Shown here: positions 7,857 to 15,773 of the stretch, in pieces | Layout: every line of letters starts with the position of its first letter | How positions within the stretch are numbered: the first letter of the stretch is position 1 | From: Oscillospiraceae bacterium | GTDB lineage: Bacteria > Bacillota > Clostridia > Saccharofermentanales > Saccharofermentanaceae | Direction: 5' to 3' | Assembly (NCBI GenBank): GCA_902802325.1 | Contig: CADCLV010000020.1 | Span: 1,791 to 35,627, forward strand | Length of the DNA stretch: 33,837 bases | The notes under the pieces: model-generated | The model's input: the letters and a program-made list of their open reading frames with translations, nothing else | The model's database searches: none | What the model was told of the DNA's origin: nothing | Translations under genes and position numbers: made by a program

Positions 7857-8690
7857 ATGTTCGGAGATGATCTGAAGAAGAGTCTGGAACCAATTAAGAC
7901 CTCGGACGAGCTTCTGGAAAAAACAAGGCTCGCCATTGAAAAAGCCCGGCTGGAGCAGGCAAAAGAATCCCTTGCACCGGTATATACTGATTCTAAGAAG
8001 CGTTCTTCCTCTTTCGGATTCTCCTGGCAGATGGTGGTCCCGATCGCCTGTGCGCTTCTGGTTGTCGGCGGAGCCGTAATGGTTATGAATTACGCGGGCA
8101 AAGCAAAGAAAGCACAAGACAATGTTAAATCGCATAACAAAACCATCGATATTAGTGGAGAGATCGATTCCGCACTGGGCGGAGACGGCAAATATTCTTA
8201 TGCGGCAGATACAGTAGCCGCTGATGCGGTTGAATATGAAGATGAGGAAACCGAAGGCCTGGAGTGGCAGGATTCACCCGTAATGGAGGAAACGACCGCT
8301 GCAGAAAGTATAGAAGCACACAACGGAAACTCTCAAAAATCCGAGGGCTCGGGCTCTATGAGTATGCGGCCAACCAAAGCTTCCGAGTTTTCCGCTACAG
8401 TGCAGGTAGACGGTTCGCTTCTGTGCATTTCTGAAGACCACCGTTCTCTTTTCTTTGCAGATCCGAAGACCGGAAATCCGATTCCATCCGAAGAAAAGCA
8501 GGTCCCGGACTTCAGTTTTCTTTCTGAAGATCAGAAGATCCAGGGGCTGAATTATCTGGAAAATTATGGTCTGCTCTTCGTTTCCGTCGGAAGCGACCAA
8601 GCTTGGAGCAAGCAAAGTATTGAGCATCTTTACCTCTGTTCGTATCAAGACGGCGTTCTTCAGTCCGAAGAGCCGGAAAGCCTCGACTAA
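7857..8690 (+). CDS. Probable single-pass anti-sigma factor or regulator paired with the ECF gene
   Basis: Seen in 277 residues: a charged cytoplasmic N-terminus (1-55, helical and rich in Lys/Glu), one membrane helix (about 57-80, VVPIACALLVVGGAVMVMNYA), an acidic Ser/Glu-rich linker (about 85-170) and a small exported C-terminal domain (about 178-270). No zinc-binding HxxxCxxC motif is visible, so it is not a classical ZAS anti-sigma factor. Start: ATG 7857, with AAGGAGG 9 bases upstream, one base after the sigma stop, implying coupled translation. Inferred from position and topology: it binds the sigma factor at the membrane and releases it on an external signal. The exported domain is not one I recognise. 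The gene ends at a strong shared terminator. Confidence 0.75.
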   Translation: MFGDDLKKSLEPIKTSDELLEKTRLAIEKARLEQAKESLAPVYTDSKKRSSSFGFSWQMVVPIACALLVVGGAVMVMNYAGKAKKAQDNVKSHNKTIDISGEIDSALGGDGKYSYAADTVAADAVEYEDEETEGLEWQDSPVMEETTAAESIEAHNGNSQKSEGSGSMSMRPTKASEFSATVQVDGSLLCISEDHRSLFFADPKTGNPIPSEEKQVPDFSFLSEDQKIQGLNYLENYGLLFVSVGSDQAWSKQSIEHLYLCSYQDGVLQSEEPESLD

Positions 8691-8721
8691 AGGCTGTTTC
8701 AGATAAGACTGTTACATAAAA

Positions 8722-8757
8722 ACAAAAGGATCTCCTTTATGAAGGGAGATCCTTTTT
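8722..8757. terminator. Bidirectional terminator between the anti-sigma gene and rsmG
   Basis: The arms AAAGGATCTCC and GGAGATCCTTT pair perfectly around a short loop. The plus strand ends in TTTTT and the minus strand in TTTTGTTTTT. It lies between converging gene ends (8690 plus and 8760 minus), so it can end both transcripts, including the long rpmH-rsmG operon. Confidence 0.9.
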
Positions 8758-8759
8758 CG

Positions 8760-9665
8760 TTACAGGATCGGTTCCTTTTCAGGCTTTCCCTGAGCCCTGG
8801 GATACTTGGGCGGTGTCGGTCTGACTTTCCGGATCACCACAATGGTACGCTTCATATCGGTTCCGGGAAGAACAAATTCTCTTACCTTCTCGATCGTACC
8901 GCCAAGTGTCACGATTGCTTTCTTGGCTGCTTCCACCTCGTCTTCGGCATGTCCCTTCATAGCGAGGAAAATGCCGCCGACTTTCACATAAGGAAGACAG
9001 TATTCACAGAGAGTAGGTAAAGAAGCCACGGCTCTGGCTGTGGCAATATCAAATTTTTCCCTGAAGTTTTTATTCTTTGCCCCGTCTTCCGCCCGGCTAT
9101 GGATCGCCCGGATCCCGGAAAGTTCCAGTTTTTCACATACCGCTTCAAGGAAGCTGATGCGTTTTTTCAGTGAATCCAAAAGCGTGACCTGAAGTTTCGG
9201 CATGGTCACTTTCAGCGGAATACCAGGAAAACCGGCACCGGTTCCCACATCGATCAGAGAGAGTTCCTCTCTTCCCTGTTTCTCTTCTTCCTCCTCAATA
9301 TGCGCCACCAGCGTCAGCGAATCCACGAAGTGGCGGATCGCGATCCCCTGGTCATCCACGATATTCGTCAGATTCATTTTCTCGTTCCAGGTACGCAGCA
9401 TGGCCGCATAGATATGGAAGGCATGGATACTTTCTGCCGAAAGCGGAACCGAGATATCCGAACTTCCATCCGTAAGATAAGGAGAGATCTCTTTTGCCTT
9501 TTCGATCTCCTCGTCGCTGGTTACGATCGGCTCATGGGCAGGCTTTGCCGCTTCTTTCGGTTCGGGCTTATTTCCCATCAGGTCTTTTCGGAGATTCTTC
9601 TTCTCGTCTTTTGACAGGTTTTTTCTTTTCTGCGGCTGGATCCGCTTATTCTTGTCCATGGCCAT
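8760..9665 (-). CDS. rsmG: 16S rRNA (guanine-527-N7)-methyltransferase RsmG (GidB)
   Basis: Methylates G527 (E. coli numbering) of 16S rRNA in the 530 loop using S-adenosylmethionine. Seen in 301 residues: WNEKMNLTNI (93-102), the HFVDSL motif (112-117), the SAM-binding loop DVGTGAGFPG (139-148) and ATARAVASL before a conserved Lys-containing strand. The usual family length is about 207-240 residues. The excess is a Lys/Glu-rich N-terminal extension of about 60 residues and a basic, Pro-rich tail, both probably disordered. ATG 9665 follows GAAGGA and overlaps the mnmG stop by 20 bases; ATG 9659 is also possible. Loss of this enzyme gives low-level streptomycin resistance in other bacteria (established). 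It is the last gene of the rpmH operon. Confidence 0.97.
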   Translation of the reverse strand: MAMDKNKRIQPQKRKNLSKDEKKNLRKDLMGNKPEPKEAAKPAHEPIVTSDEEIEKAKEISPYLTDGSSDISVPLSAESIHAFHIYAAMLRTWNEKMNLTNIVDDQGIAIRHFVDSLTLVAHIEEEEEKQGREELSLIDVGTGAGFPGIPLKVTMPKLQVTLLDSLKKRISFLEAVCEKLELSGIRAIHSRAEDGAKNKNFREKFDIATARAVASLPTLCEYCLPYVKVGGIFLAMKGHAEDEVEAAKKAIVTLGGTIEKVREFVLPGTDMKRTIVVIRKVRPTPPKYPRAQGKPEKEPIL

Positions 9666-11610
9666 TGTCGGTTTCCTTCTCTTCTCGTTTCTTCGCTTCC
9701 AGATATACCAGAAGGACGGCTATGTCTGCCGGGGAGACACCGGAAATACGGGAGGCCTGTCCCAGAGACATGGGCTTTCTCTGCATCAGTTTGCTTCTCG
9801 CCTCCAGACGGAGTCCCGAAATCTGATCGTAGGGAATGTCCGGCGACAGTTTTTTCTTTTCAAGATTCGAAAACTTTCGGATCCGTTCTTCCTCTAGTGC
9901 CAGATAGCCTTCGTACTTAATGTCGACTTCTACGGCAAATACCACATCGTCCGAAAGGTCCGGCCGTTTTTCATCTACCGGCAGAAGATCCCGGTAATGG
10001 ATCTCCGGACGCTTAATCAGTTCTGAAAGGGAGATGCCGGACTGTGTCGGAGTACTTCCGCACTTTTCCAGTATCGCATGAAGTTTCTCACTGGGCGGCA
10101 GATGAGTGCTGCGAAGGCGGGCTTTCTCCGCTTCGATCGCATTTTTCTTCGCTGTAAATGCCGCGTAGCGCTCTTCACTGATCAATCCGATGTTATGTCC
10201 GATCTCCGTCAGACGGGCGTCTGCATTATCCTGACGGAGGAATATCCGGTATTCGGCGCGGGAAGTCATCATACGATAGGGTTCCTGCGTCCCCTTGGTC
10301 ACCAGATCATCGATCAGAACACCGATATAGGCCTGGGAACGGTCAAGGATCACCGGCTCTCTTCCCAGTATTTTCATCGCCGCATTGATTCCGGCCATCA
10401 GTCCCTGGGCCGCCGCCTCTTCGTAACCGGAAGATCCGTTGATCTGTCCTGCCGTAAAAAGGCCGCTTACGAACGTGGACTCTAAAGACAGATCCGCGGT
10501 TGTCGGATCAATGCAGTCGTATTCGATAGCATAGGCCGCACGCTGGATATGGGCTTTTTCCAGTCCCGGGAGAGAATGTACCATCTGTACCTGTACCTCT
10601 TCCGGAAGGCTGGTGCTGAATCCCTGAAGATAGAGCTCACGGGTCTCTTCTCCCATCGGCTCCACAAAGATCTGGTGCCGGCTCTTATCCGGAAAACGCA
10701 TAAATTTATCTTCGATAGAAGGGCAGTACCGCGGACCGATTCCTTCGATCACGCCGCTATAAAGCGGGGACCGGTCCATATTTTCCGTAATGACTTTTCT
10801 GGTTTCTTCGGTCGTCCATACCGCATAGCAGGGGATCTGCTTCTTGGGCGGCATCTTTCCTTCCATCTCGTTTTCAAAAGAAAACGGCGGCATATCCGGT
10901 TCTCCGGGCTGAATCTCCATGACGGAAGTATCGACAGTCCTTGAATTGACACGAACGGGAGTTCCGGTCTTAAATCTCTGCATGGTGATACCTGCTTCGG
11001 CCATACTCCTGGAAAGGCCTACAGAACGGGAAAGTCCGTCCGGTCCGCTTTCCACGATCACCTCACCGCGGATCGTTCTGGATTCCATATAGGTGCCGGA
11101 GCAGACTACCGCCGCCTTTACATGGTAACAGGCGCCGCTTCTGGTCCTTACCCCGGTCAGAATTTTTCTTTTTTCTCCCTCTTCCCAGAAAAGTTCTACG
11201 ACTTCTCCCTGGATAAGAGAGATATTCTCTTCATTTTCGATTCTTTCTTTCATGCGCCGGCTATATGCCGCCCGGTCCATCTGGGCACGAGGGGAAAATA
11301 CGGCCGGTCCTTTCGAGCGGTTCAGCATACGGGTCTGGATAGCAGAAAGGTCCGCCATTTCACCCATTACGCCGCCCAGCGCATCGATCTCACGGACAAG
11401 CTGTCCTTTTGCAGTTCCGCCGATGCTGGGGTTACAAGGAAGATTTGCCAGCTGATCCAGATGCAGTGTGAAAAGCACTGTAGAAAGGCCTAAATGGGCG
11501 CATGCAAATGCCGCCTCACATCCTGCGTGTCCGGCGCCGATCACCGCCACGTCGTAAGTGCCTGCATCATACCAGGATATATTCTCTTTGACCTGTTCCC
11601 AAGATCCCAT
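9646..11610 (-). CDS. mnmG: tRNA uridine-5-carboxymethylaminomethyl(34) synthesis enzyme MnmG (GidA)
   Basis: FAD-dependent partner of MnmE that installs the carboxymethylaminomethyl group on the wobble uridine of several tRNAs. Seen: the dinucleotide-binding motif VIGAGHAGCEAA near the N-terminus, NPSIGGTAKGQLVREIDALGG, the flavin-site region GLFTAGQINGSSGYEEAAAQG and the C-terminal helical domain. An open frame reaches TTG 11637, but ATG 11610 has AGGAG just upstream and lies 12 bases past the mnmE stop, so I choose it (654 residues, close to the usual 620-640). It overlaps rsmG by 20 bases. The adjacent mnmE supplies the GTPase half of the complex, so the order favours balanced synthesis. 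Confidence 0.98.
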   Translation of the reverse strand: MGSWEQVKENISWYDAGTYDVAVIGAGHAGCEAAFACAHLGLSTVLFTLHLDQLANLPCNPSIGGTAKGQLVREIDALGGVMGEMADLSAIQTRMLNRSKGPAVFSPRAQMDRAAYSRRMKERIENEENISLIQGEVVELFWEEGEKRKILTGVRTRSGACYHVKAAVVCSGTYMESRTIRGEVIVESGPDGLSRSVGLSRSMAEAGITMQRFKTGTPVRVNSRTVDTSVMEIQPGEPDMPPFSFENEMEGKMPPKKQIPCYAVWTTEETRKVITENMDRSPLYSGVIEGIGPRYCPSIEDKFMRFPDKSRHQIFVEPMGEETRELYLQGFSTSLPEEVQVQMVHSLPGLEKAHIQRAAYAIEYDCIDPTTADLSLESTFVSGLFTAGQINGSSGYEEAAAQGLMAGINAAMKILGREPVILDRSQAYIGVLIDDLVTKGTQEPYRMMTSRAEYRIFLRQDNADARLTEIGHNIGLISEERYAAFTAKKNAIEAEKARLRSTHLPPSEKLHAILEKCGSTPTQSGISLSELIKRPEIHYRDLLPVDEKRPDLSDDVVFAVEVDIKYEGYLALEEERIRKFSNLEKKKLSPDIPYDQISGLRLEARSKLMQRKPMSLGQASRISGVSPADIAVLLVYLEAKKREEKETDNGHGQE

Positions 11611-11621
11611 GTTCTCTCCTA

Positions 11622-13058
11622 TTATTTTCCAACGCAAAAGCGTGAAAAAATCGTATCCACCAAAGTGTCGCTTACTGATTTTCCGGTGATCTCACCCAGC
11701 TGTTCCAGGGCCGCCCGGAAAAGAAGCGCCGGACCTTCCAGCGGATCTCCCGCCCGAAGCCGCCGGATAGCCTCTTCTACCTTTTCCGCAGCCGACGAGA
11801 GGACTTCATAATGACGGTGGTTCGTAAGAAGAAGTCCCGAAGAAGAAGCCGCGCCCATTTCCTCATAGGTCTGACGGACAAACTCCTCAATTCCAGCAAT
11901 ACCTTCTCCCGTTCTGGAAGAAAGACTAGAACGAAGATCCAGCTTTCGGGTATATCCTTTCTCTGAAATCAGAGAGGTAACCATCTTTTCCTTTTCTTTC
12001 ACAGCTTCCTCCGAAGCCGTATCCGACTTACTGATAAGAAGTGCGATCTTCGTCGCGGAAGGAAGCTGCATCAGCGGGTCTATAAGTTCTTCCACCGTAC
12101 TTTTTTCTTCTTCTGTAGAAACCAGCCAGAGCACGATATCTGCTTCCGTAATGGCGGCGGTGGCACGGTCTACGCCGATGGCTTCCACGACATCCTCGGT
12201 TTCCCGGATGCCGGCAGTGTCGATAAGCTTCACAGGGACGCCGCCCAGATTTGTCTGCACTTCCAGTGTATCTCTGGTCGTTCCCGGGACATCGGTAACG
12301 ATCGCCCTGTCATATCCGCTCAATGAATTCAGAAGCGAAGACTTTCCGCTGTTAGGAATTCCGCAGATAACGATCTTCATTCTTTCAGATAAGATCCGTC
12401 CCTGCTTATAGGTCTTAAGAAGATCCGAAAGTTTTCTTGCGACCGTATCCTCACATTGATCTGCATGAAGCGACCTTGTCTCTCTGTCGTCTTCCTCGTC
12501 GATATCATCGATCCAGAGTTCAAATTTTGCCAGCACCATGTAAAGCGCCGCCGAAATCTCTTCCACGTGCTGGCGCAAAGATCCCTGGAGCTGGGATTCC
12601 GCCGCACGAAGCGCCAGTTCCGAGTCCGCTGCGATGACATCCATGACGGCTTCTGCCTGGGAAAGGTCGATCTTTCCGGCGATAAATGCATTCTTGGTAA
12701 ATTCACCGGGGCCTGCCATTCTGGCGCCATTTTCCAGTAAAACGCGAAGGATCTCCTGCCGGACGGTCAGACCGCCATGACAAGAGATCTCTACTGATTC
12801 TTCACCTGTATAAGAATGCGGTGCGCAAAAACGCGTCACCATGACTTCGTCAATGGTTTCATTTGAGGAAGGATCGATAAACATACCATAAGCAACAGTA
12901 TAGCCTGCCATCTCCTTGACAGTCCTGGCATCCCCTGCTGCGCGGCGGATCTTGATGACCTTATCGGCCACAGAAGCGGAACCCTCACCGGCCATGCGGA
13001 TCACTGCGATCCCGCTCACTCCGGGTGGCGTAGCACATGCGCAATACGGCTTATCCAA
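11622..13058 (-). CDS. mnmE: tRNA modification GTPase MnmE (TrmE)
   Basis: Potassium-dependent GTPase that acts with MnmG on wobble uridine 34. Seen in 478 residues: an N-terminal folate-binding domain (CACATPPGVSGIAVIR), a helical domain, and an inserted G domain with G1 GIPNSGKSS (233-241), G2 PGTTRD (258-263), G3 DTAG (280-283) and G4 SKSD. The chain ends in CVGK, the conserved C-terminal motif whose Cys takes part in modification. An in-frame GTG at 13139 would add 27 residues inside jag, but family alignment and GGGAGG (13069-13074) point to TTG 13058, 34 bases after the jag stop. A TTG start may lower expression relative to neighbours. It is followed by mnmG after 11 bases. Confidence 0.97.
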   Translation of the reverse strand: MDKPYCACATPPGVSGIAVIRMAGEGSASVADKVIKIRRAAGDARTVKEMAGYTVAYGMFIDPSSNETIDEVMVTRFCAPHSYTGEESVEISCHGGLTVRQEILRVLLENGARMAGPGEFTKNAFIAGKIDLSQAEAVMDVIAADSELALRAAESQLQGSLRQHVEEISAALYMVLAKFELWIDDIDEEDDRETRSLHADQCEDTVARKLSDLLKTYKQGRILSERMKIVICGIPNSGKSSLLNSLSGYDRAIVTDVPGTTRDTLEVQTNLGGVPVKLIDTAGIRETEDVVEAIGVDRATAAITEADIVLWLVSTEEEKSTVEELIDPLMQLPSATKIALLISKSDTASEEAVKEKEKMVTSLISEKGYTRKLDLRSSLSSRTGEGIAGIEEFVRQTYEEMGAASSSGLLLTNHRHYEVLSSAAEKVEEAIRRLRAGDPLEGPALLFRAALEQLGEITGKSVSDTLVDTIFSRFCVGK

Positions 13059-13092
13059 AGATCGATCGCCTCCCTCAGGAATAAAAGTCAGA

Positions 13093-13779
13093 TTATTCCA
13101 GTGTGACCACAACTTTGCGGTTCGGCTCTTCTCCTTCACTATGAGTGGTGACGCCCTTGACGCCCTGCAGCTCAGAGTGGATGATACGGCGCTCTGCCGG
13201 ATTCATTGGCTCGAGCACGTAGTCACGCTTATTGCGGAGAACCGTGCTGGCAGCCTTATGAGCCATATTGATCAGCACTTCTTCTCTATGCTTTCTGTAA
13301 CCGCCGATATCGAGAAGAACACGCAGTCTCTCCTCACTGTGACGGTTTGCAACCAGATTGGTCAGGTAAGAAATGGAATCCAGTGTCTCGCCGTGACGGC
13401 CGATTGCGGCACCGCAATCCTGACCGGTAACGGTGATATGGATCACATCTTCTTCACGATAGGAATCCAGTTTTCCGTGGATACCGATACCGGAAAGAAC
13501 ATCTGCTACAAAAGATACGGCAGCATCTTCTGCCTCGCTGGCTTCGTCACCTTCGAAAGACTCATCGTCGCCGTAATATACGTCGCCGTCTTCCTCTTCT
13601 TCATCTGCTACTTCCGCTGTTACACGAACAGTAGCTTCCTTCTTGCCCAGACCAAGAAAGCCCTTATCCTCTTCGACAACTTCCACCTGTGCCTGGTCTT
13701 TCTCCACGCCCAGCTCAGCAAGTGCCAGTTCGATAGCTTCCTCTACGGTCTTCGCGGTCTTGGTCACTGTCTTTTCCAT
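13093..13779 (-). CDS. jag: RNA-binding protein Jag/KhpB (Jag-N, KH and R3H domains)
   Basis: SpoIIIJ-associated RNA-binding protein; in Gram-positive bacteria the KhpB type affects cell division and elongation, often with KhpA. Seen in 228 residues: a Jag-N domain (1-52, ending GFLGLGKKEATV), an acidic linker (about 58-82), a KH-like domain with the GRHG loop, and an R3H domain with RNKRDYVLEPMNPAERRIIHSEL. Length is typical. AAGGAGG lies 5-6 bases before ATG 13779. Its place directly after yidC is conserved across Firmicutes and fits co-expression with the insertase. The khpA partner is not in the window. Confidence 0.96.
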   Translation of the reverse strand: MEKTVTKTAKTVEEAIELALAELGVEKDQAQVEVVEEDKGFLGLGKKEATVRVTAEVADEEEEDGDVYYGDDESFEGDEASEAEDAAVSFVADVLSGIGIHGKLDSYREEDVIHITVTGQDCGAAIGRHGETLDSISYLTNLVANRHSEERLRVLLDIGGYRKHREEVLINMAHKAASTVLRNKRDYVLEPMNPAERRIIHSELQGVKGVTTHSEGEEPNRKVVVTLE

Positions 13780-13826
13780 AGCCTTATAGCCTCCTTACCG
13801 TGCCTTATAAAATGAGACACGTATTA

Positions 13827-14882
13827 TTATTTCTTGTTCTTACCGGATTTTCCGGATGCATTGCCGGAAGCCTGGGCTTCCAGTTTCTGCTTCTTCTTGA
13901 AAACCATCTTTTTCTTTTCAAGAAGTTCTTTTTTCTTTTCTTCGTAAGGCTTATTAAACATGTAATAAGTCAGAATAGTCTGGATCACACCCATCAGGTT
14001 ACCCACGATCCAGTAGAAACCGAATGCGGCCGGGAGCCAGAATGTGGTCGCCAGCATGAAAGCCGGCATGATGATGTTCATGATCTTGGTAGTACGGGCA
14101 GCCGGGTCATCCGGAGCATTGAAAGCCGGATTATTCTTGGCGCGCTCTTTGTCTTCTTTTCTCTTCTTGGCATCTGCACGGGTAGCAGCCATCAGGTAGT
14201 TCTGGAGAAGTGTGGTCAGAAGTACCAGGGCCGGGATGATCAGGAGCGGCAGATAGATAGACGGCTCTTTGGCGATCGTGCCCGGGTTAAAGGACGGTTT
14301 CTTTCCCAGATCCATACCCAGGAACTTCATGTCCGGGATCTGCTGGGCCGTGATAAGACCGCGCTTTACAACACTGCTCATAGCAGCGCCGTCATTCTGA
14401 AGACGTGTGATCAGAGAAATGTTATCTTCGACGACACCACTGATATTGAGGATCTCGCCGATCTGCTTGATATTGGATCTGCTGACACCCATGATGTACT
14501 GCAGGGGGCAGCGTACGATGTAATAAGTCGGGAACAAAAAGAAAATCGGCAGAAGCGGTACGAGACATCCGGAGAAAGTGGAAATACCATTCTCCTGGAG
14601 AAGTTTCTGCATCTCCTCATCCTGCTTCTGCTTATCGTCGGCGTACTTTCTCTTAATGGCAGCCTGCTTGTCCGCCAGGGTCTGCTGCTTCATCATGGCC
14701 TTCGCAGAACGCACGTTAAGAGGCATGGTCAGACCACGTACGATGATCGTCATGAAAATGATCGCCAGGCCGAAGTTACCGAAGAACTCGTAAAGAAGGC
14801 TGGTCAGCCAGCCGAATAATTGTGCGATCGGCCCGAAGATAAAGTCGAAAAGTCCAAGCTGGACCAGATGTGATAACTGCAT
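13827..14882 (-). CDS. yidC: Membrane protein insertase YidC (SpoIIIJ/OxaA family)
   Basis: Inserts and folds membrane proteins, alone or with SecYEG. Seen in 351 residues: five membrane helices, the conserved positive residue Arg49 of the hydrophilic groove in MTIIVRGLTMPL, the coiled cytoplasmic hairpin (about 60-105, Lys/Gln-rich), FSGCLVPLLPIFFLFPTYYIV, the FWLPAAFGFYWIVGN segment and a strongly basic C-terminal tail that can contact ribosomes. No lipoprotein signal is present, unlike many Bacillus homologues. The helix-1 to helix-2 loop and the tail are longer than in SpoIIIJ. AGGAG 6-7 bases before ATG 14882 overlaps the yidD stop (TAGGAG). Confidence 0.97.
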   Translation of the reverse strand: MQLSHLVQLGLFDFIFGPIAQLFGWLTSLLYEFFGNFGLAIIFMTIIVRGLTMPLNVRSAKAMMKQQTLADKQAAIKRKYADDKQKQDEEMQKLLQENGISTFSGCLVPLLPIFFLFPTYYIVRCPLQYIMGVSRSNIKQIGEILNISGVVEDNISLITRLQNDGAAMSSVVKRGLITAQQIPDMKFLGMDLGKKPSFNPGTIAKEPSIYLPLLIIPALVLLTTLLQNYLMAATRADAKKRKEDKERAKNNPAFNAPDDPAARTTKIMNIIMPAFMLATTFWLPAAFGFYWIVGNLMGVIQTILTYYMFNKPYEEKKKELLEKKKMVFKKKQKLEAQASGNASGKSGKNKK

Positions 14883-14891
14883 ATATCGCTC

Positions 14892-15101
14892 CTACTTCAG
14901 CGGGTCATATCCACCTTTGGAAAACGGATTACAGCGAAGGATCCGCCAGATCCCCTTCAGGGAACCGCGTAGAAAACCGTATTTCTCGATCGCTTCGAGA
15001 GTATATTGCGAGCACGTCGGATAGAATCGGCAGTGCCCGATATGGTCCGGGCCATGCGAGTTCTGATACATTCGGATCAGTTTGATCGCCAGCTTCTTCA
15101 T
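14892..15101 (-). CDS. yidD: Membrane protein insertion efficiency factor YidD
   Basis: Small membrane-associated protein that aids YidC-dependent insertion. Seen in 69 residues: an amphipathic basic N-terminus, [19 protein letters not shown] and a conserved C-terminal [12 protein letters not shown], all family signatures. Cysteines are at the conserved positions. The start ATG 15101 overlaps the rnpA stop in ATGA, so translation is coupled, as in many bacteria. Confidence 0.97.
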   Translation of the reverse strand: MKKLAIKLIRMYQNSHGPDHIGHCRFYPTCSQYTLEAIEKYGFLRGSLKGIWRILRCNPFSKGGYDPLK

Positions 15102-15484
15102 ACCTCATCCCCGGAATGCAATAATCCCAGTTTCGAAAGATGTCTTCCCATTTCTTGTTCCACCTCCTGATATGTCGGGAGTTCCCCCCTCGACTTCATC
15201 AGGAAAATGATGTCATATCCGGTAATGACCGATGGTTCATATACCGAGAAAGCCGCCCGCATCAGTCTCTTTGCACGGTTTCTGGCTACGGCGGTCTTCC
15301 TGCCGTGTCCGTTGGTAAAGCCTACACGCAAAAGTCCGATCGGGATCGGTGTCAGATTATGCTTCAGATGAGAACTGCGCTTAAAACAGTGCACACTCAG
15401 ATATTTTCCGGTAGCAAAGCTTCCCCGTTTGTATACACGGGAAAATTCATAATTCAGACGCAGCGTCTGTGTTGTCCTAAGCAT
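15098..15484 (-). CDS. rnpA: Ribonuclease P protein component
   Basis: Protein subunit that helps the RNase P RNA bind pre-tRNA 5' leaders. Seen in 128 residues: an N-terminal [13 protein letters not shown], the central strand LLRVGFTNG and the RNR motif with conserved Arg/Lys ([15 protein letters not shown]). Length is normal. GGAG lies about 10 bases before ATG 15484. It is preceded by rpmH with a hairpin in between, which likely lowers rnpA output relative to L34. It overlaps yidD by four bases. Confidence 0.97.
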   Translation of the reverse strand: MLRTTQTLRLNYEFSRVYKRGSFATGKYLSVHCFKRSSHLKHNLTPIPIGLLRVGFTNGHGRKTAVARNRAKRLMRAAFSVYEPSVITGYDIIFLMKSRGELPTYQEVEQEMGRHLSKLGLLHSGDEV

Positions 15485-15504
15485 CGTTCACCAGCTCCGG
15501 CCTT

Positions 15505-15533
15505 CTAAAAATAAAGGACCACTTGGGTGATCC
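15505..15533 (-). terminator. Attenuator hairpin between rpmH and rnpA
   Basis: Directly after the rpmH stop, the minus strand reads GGATCAC-CCAA-GTGGTCC, a 7-bp stem with one G-T pair, followed by TTTATTTTTAG. It is a short terminator-like element expected to be partial, since rnpA and six further genes lie downstream without another clear promoter. Confidence 0.7.
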
Positions 15534-15668
15534 TTATACTGTAAGACTCTTTCTTCCCTTCAGTCTTCTTCTCTTCAGTACGTCACGTCCGGAAGCGGTC
15601 AGCATTCTGGCACGGAAACCGTGTACCTTGGATCTCTGTCTCTTCTTAGGCTGATATGTCATCTTCAT
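15534..15668 (-). CDS. rpmH: 50S ribosomal protein L34
   Basis: Seen: a 44-residue basic protein beginning [19 protein letters not shown] and ending LKGRKSLTV. It matches the L34 signature MKxTYQPxxxxRxxxHGFRxRM and GRxVLxxRRxKGRxxLxV along its whole length. L34 is a late-assembling component of the large ribosomal subunit. GGAGG lies 9 bases before ATG 15668; ATG 15662 is a second in-frame option. First gene of the operon running to rsmG. The upstream neighbour is alr rather than dnaA. Confidence 0.98.
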   Translation of the reverse strand: MKMTYQPKKRQRSKVHGFRARMLTASGRDVLKRRRLKGRKSLTV

Positions 15669-15740
15669 ATGGATCTACCTCCAAAAATTAGTCTCTTTTA
15701 CCTTCTTATTACTCGAATAGTCGATACAAATAGCGATAGA

Positions 15741-15769
15741 ATTATACTAGGTGTCAAGAGGAAAGTCAA
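15741..15769 (-). promoter_or_regulatory. Strong promoter of the rpmH-rsmG operon
   Basis: On the minus strand, TTGACT (15764-15769) and TATAAT (15741-15746) are separated by exactly 17 bases. This is the best match to the vegetative consensus in the window. The -35 box starts 5 bases past the alr stop codon. The leader to ATG 15668 is about 66 bases. Confidence 0.85.
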
Positions 15770-15773
15770 CCCA

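Noticed and set aside
7169..7936. 255-residue minus-strand frame across the ECF gene
   Set aside because: Antisense to the ECF sigma gene; the plus-strand reading has clear sigma domains and a strong downstream ribosome binding site.
11610..11637. Upstream TTG start for mnmG
   Set aside because: It lies within mnmE and lacks a ribosome binding site; ATG 11610 has AGGAG and matches the usual N-terminus.
13058..13139. Upstream GTG start for mnmE
   Set aside because: It would add 27 unmatched residues inside jag; GGGAGG and homology support TTG 13058.
15669..15773. oriC or dnaA-box cluster next to rpmH
   Set aside because: No repeated TTATCCACA-type boxes; the gap holds only the rpmH promoter and leader.
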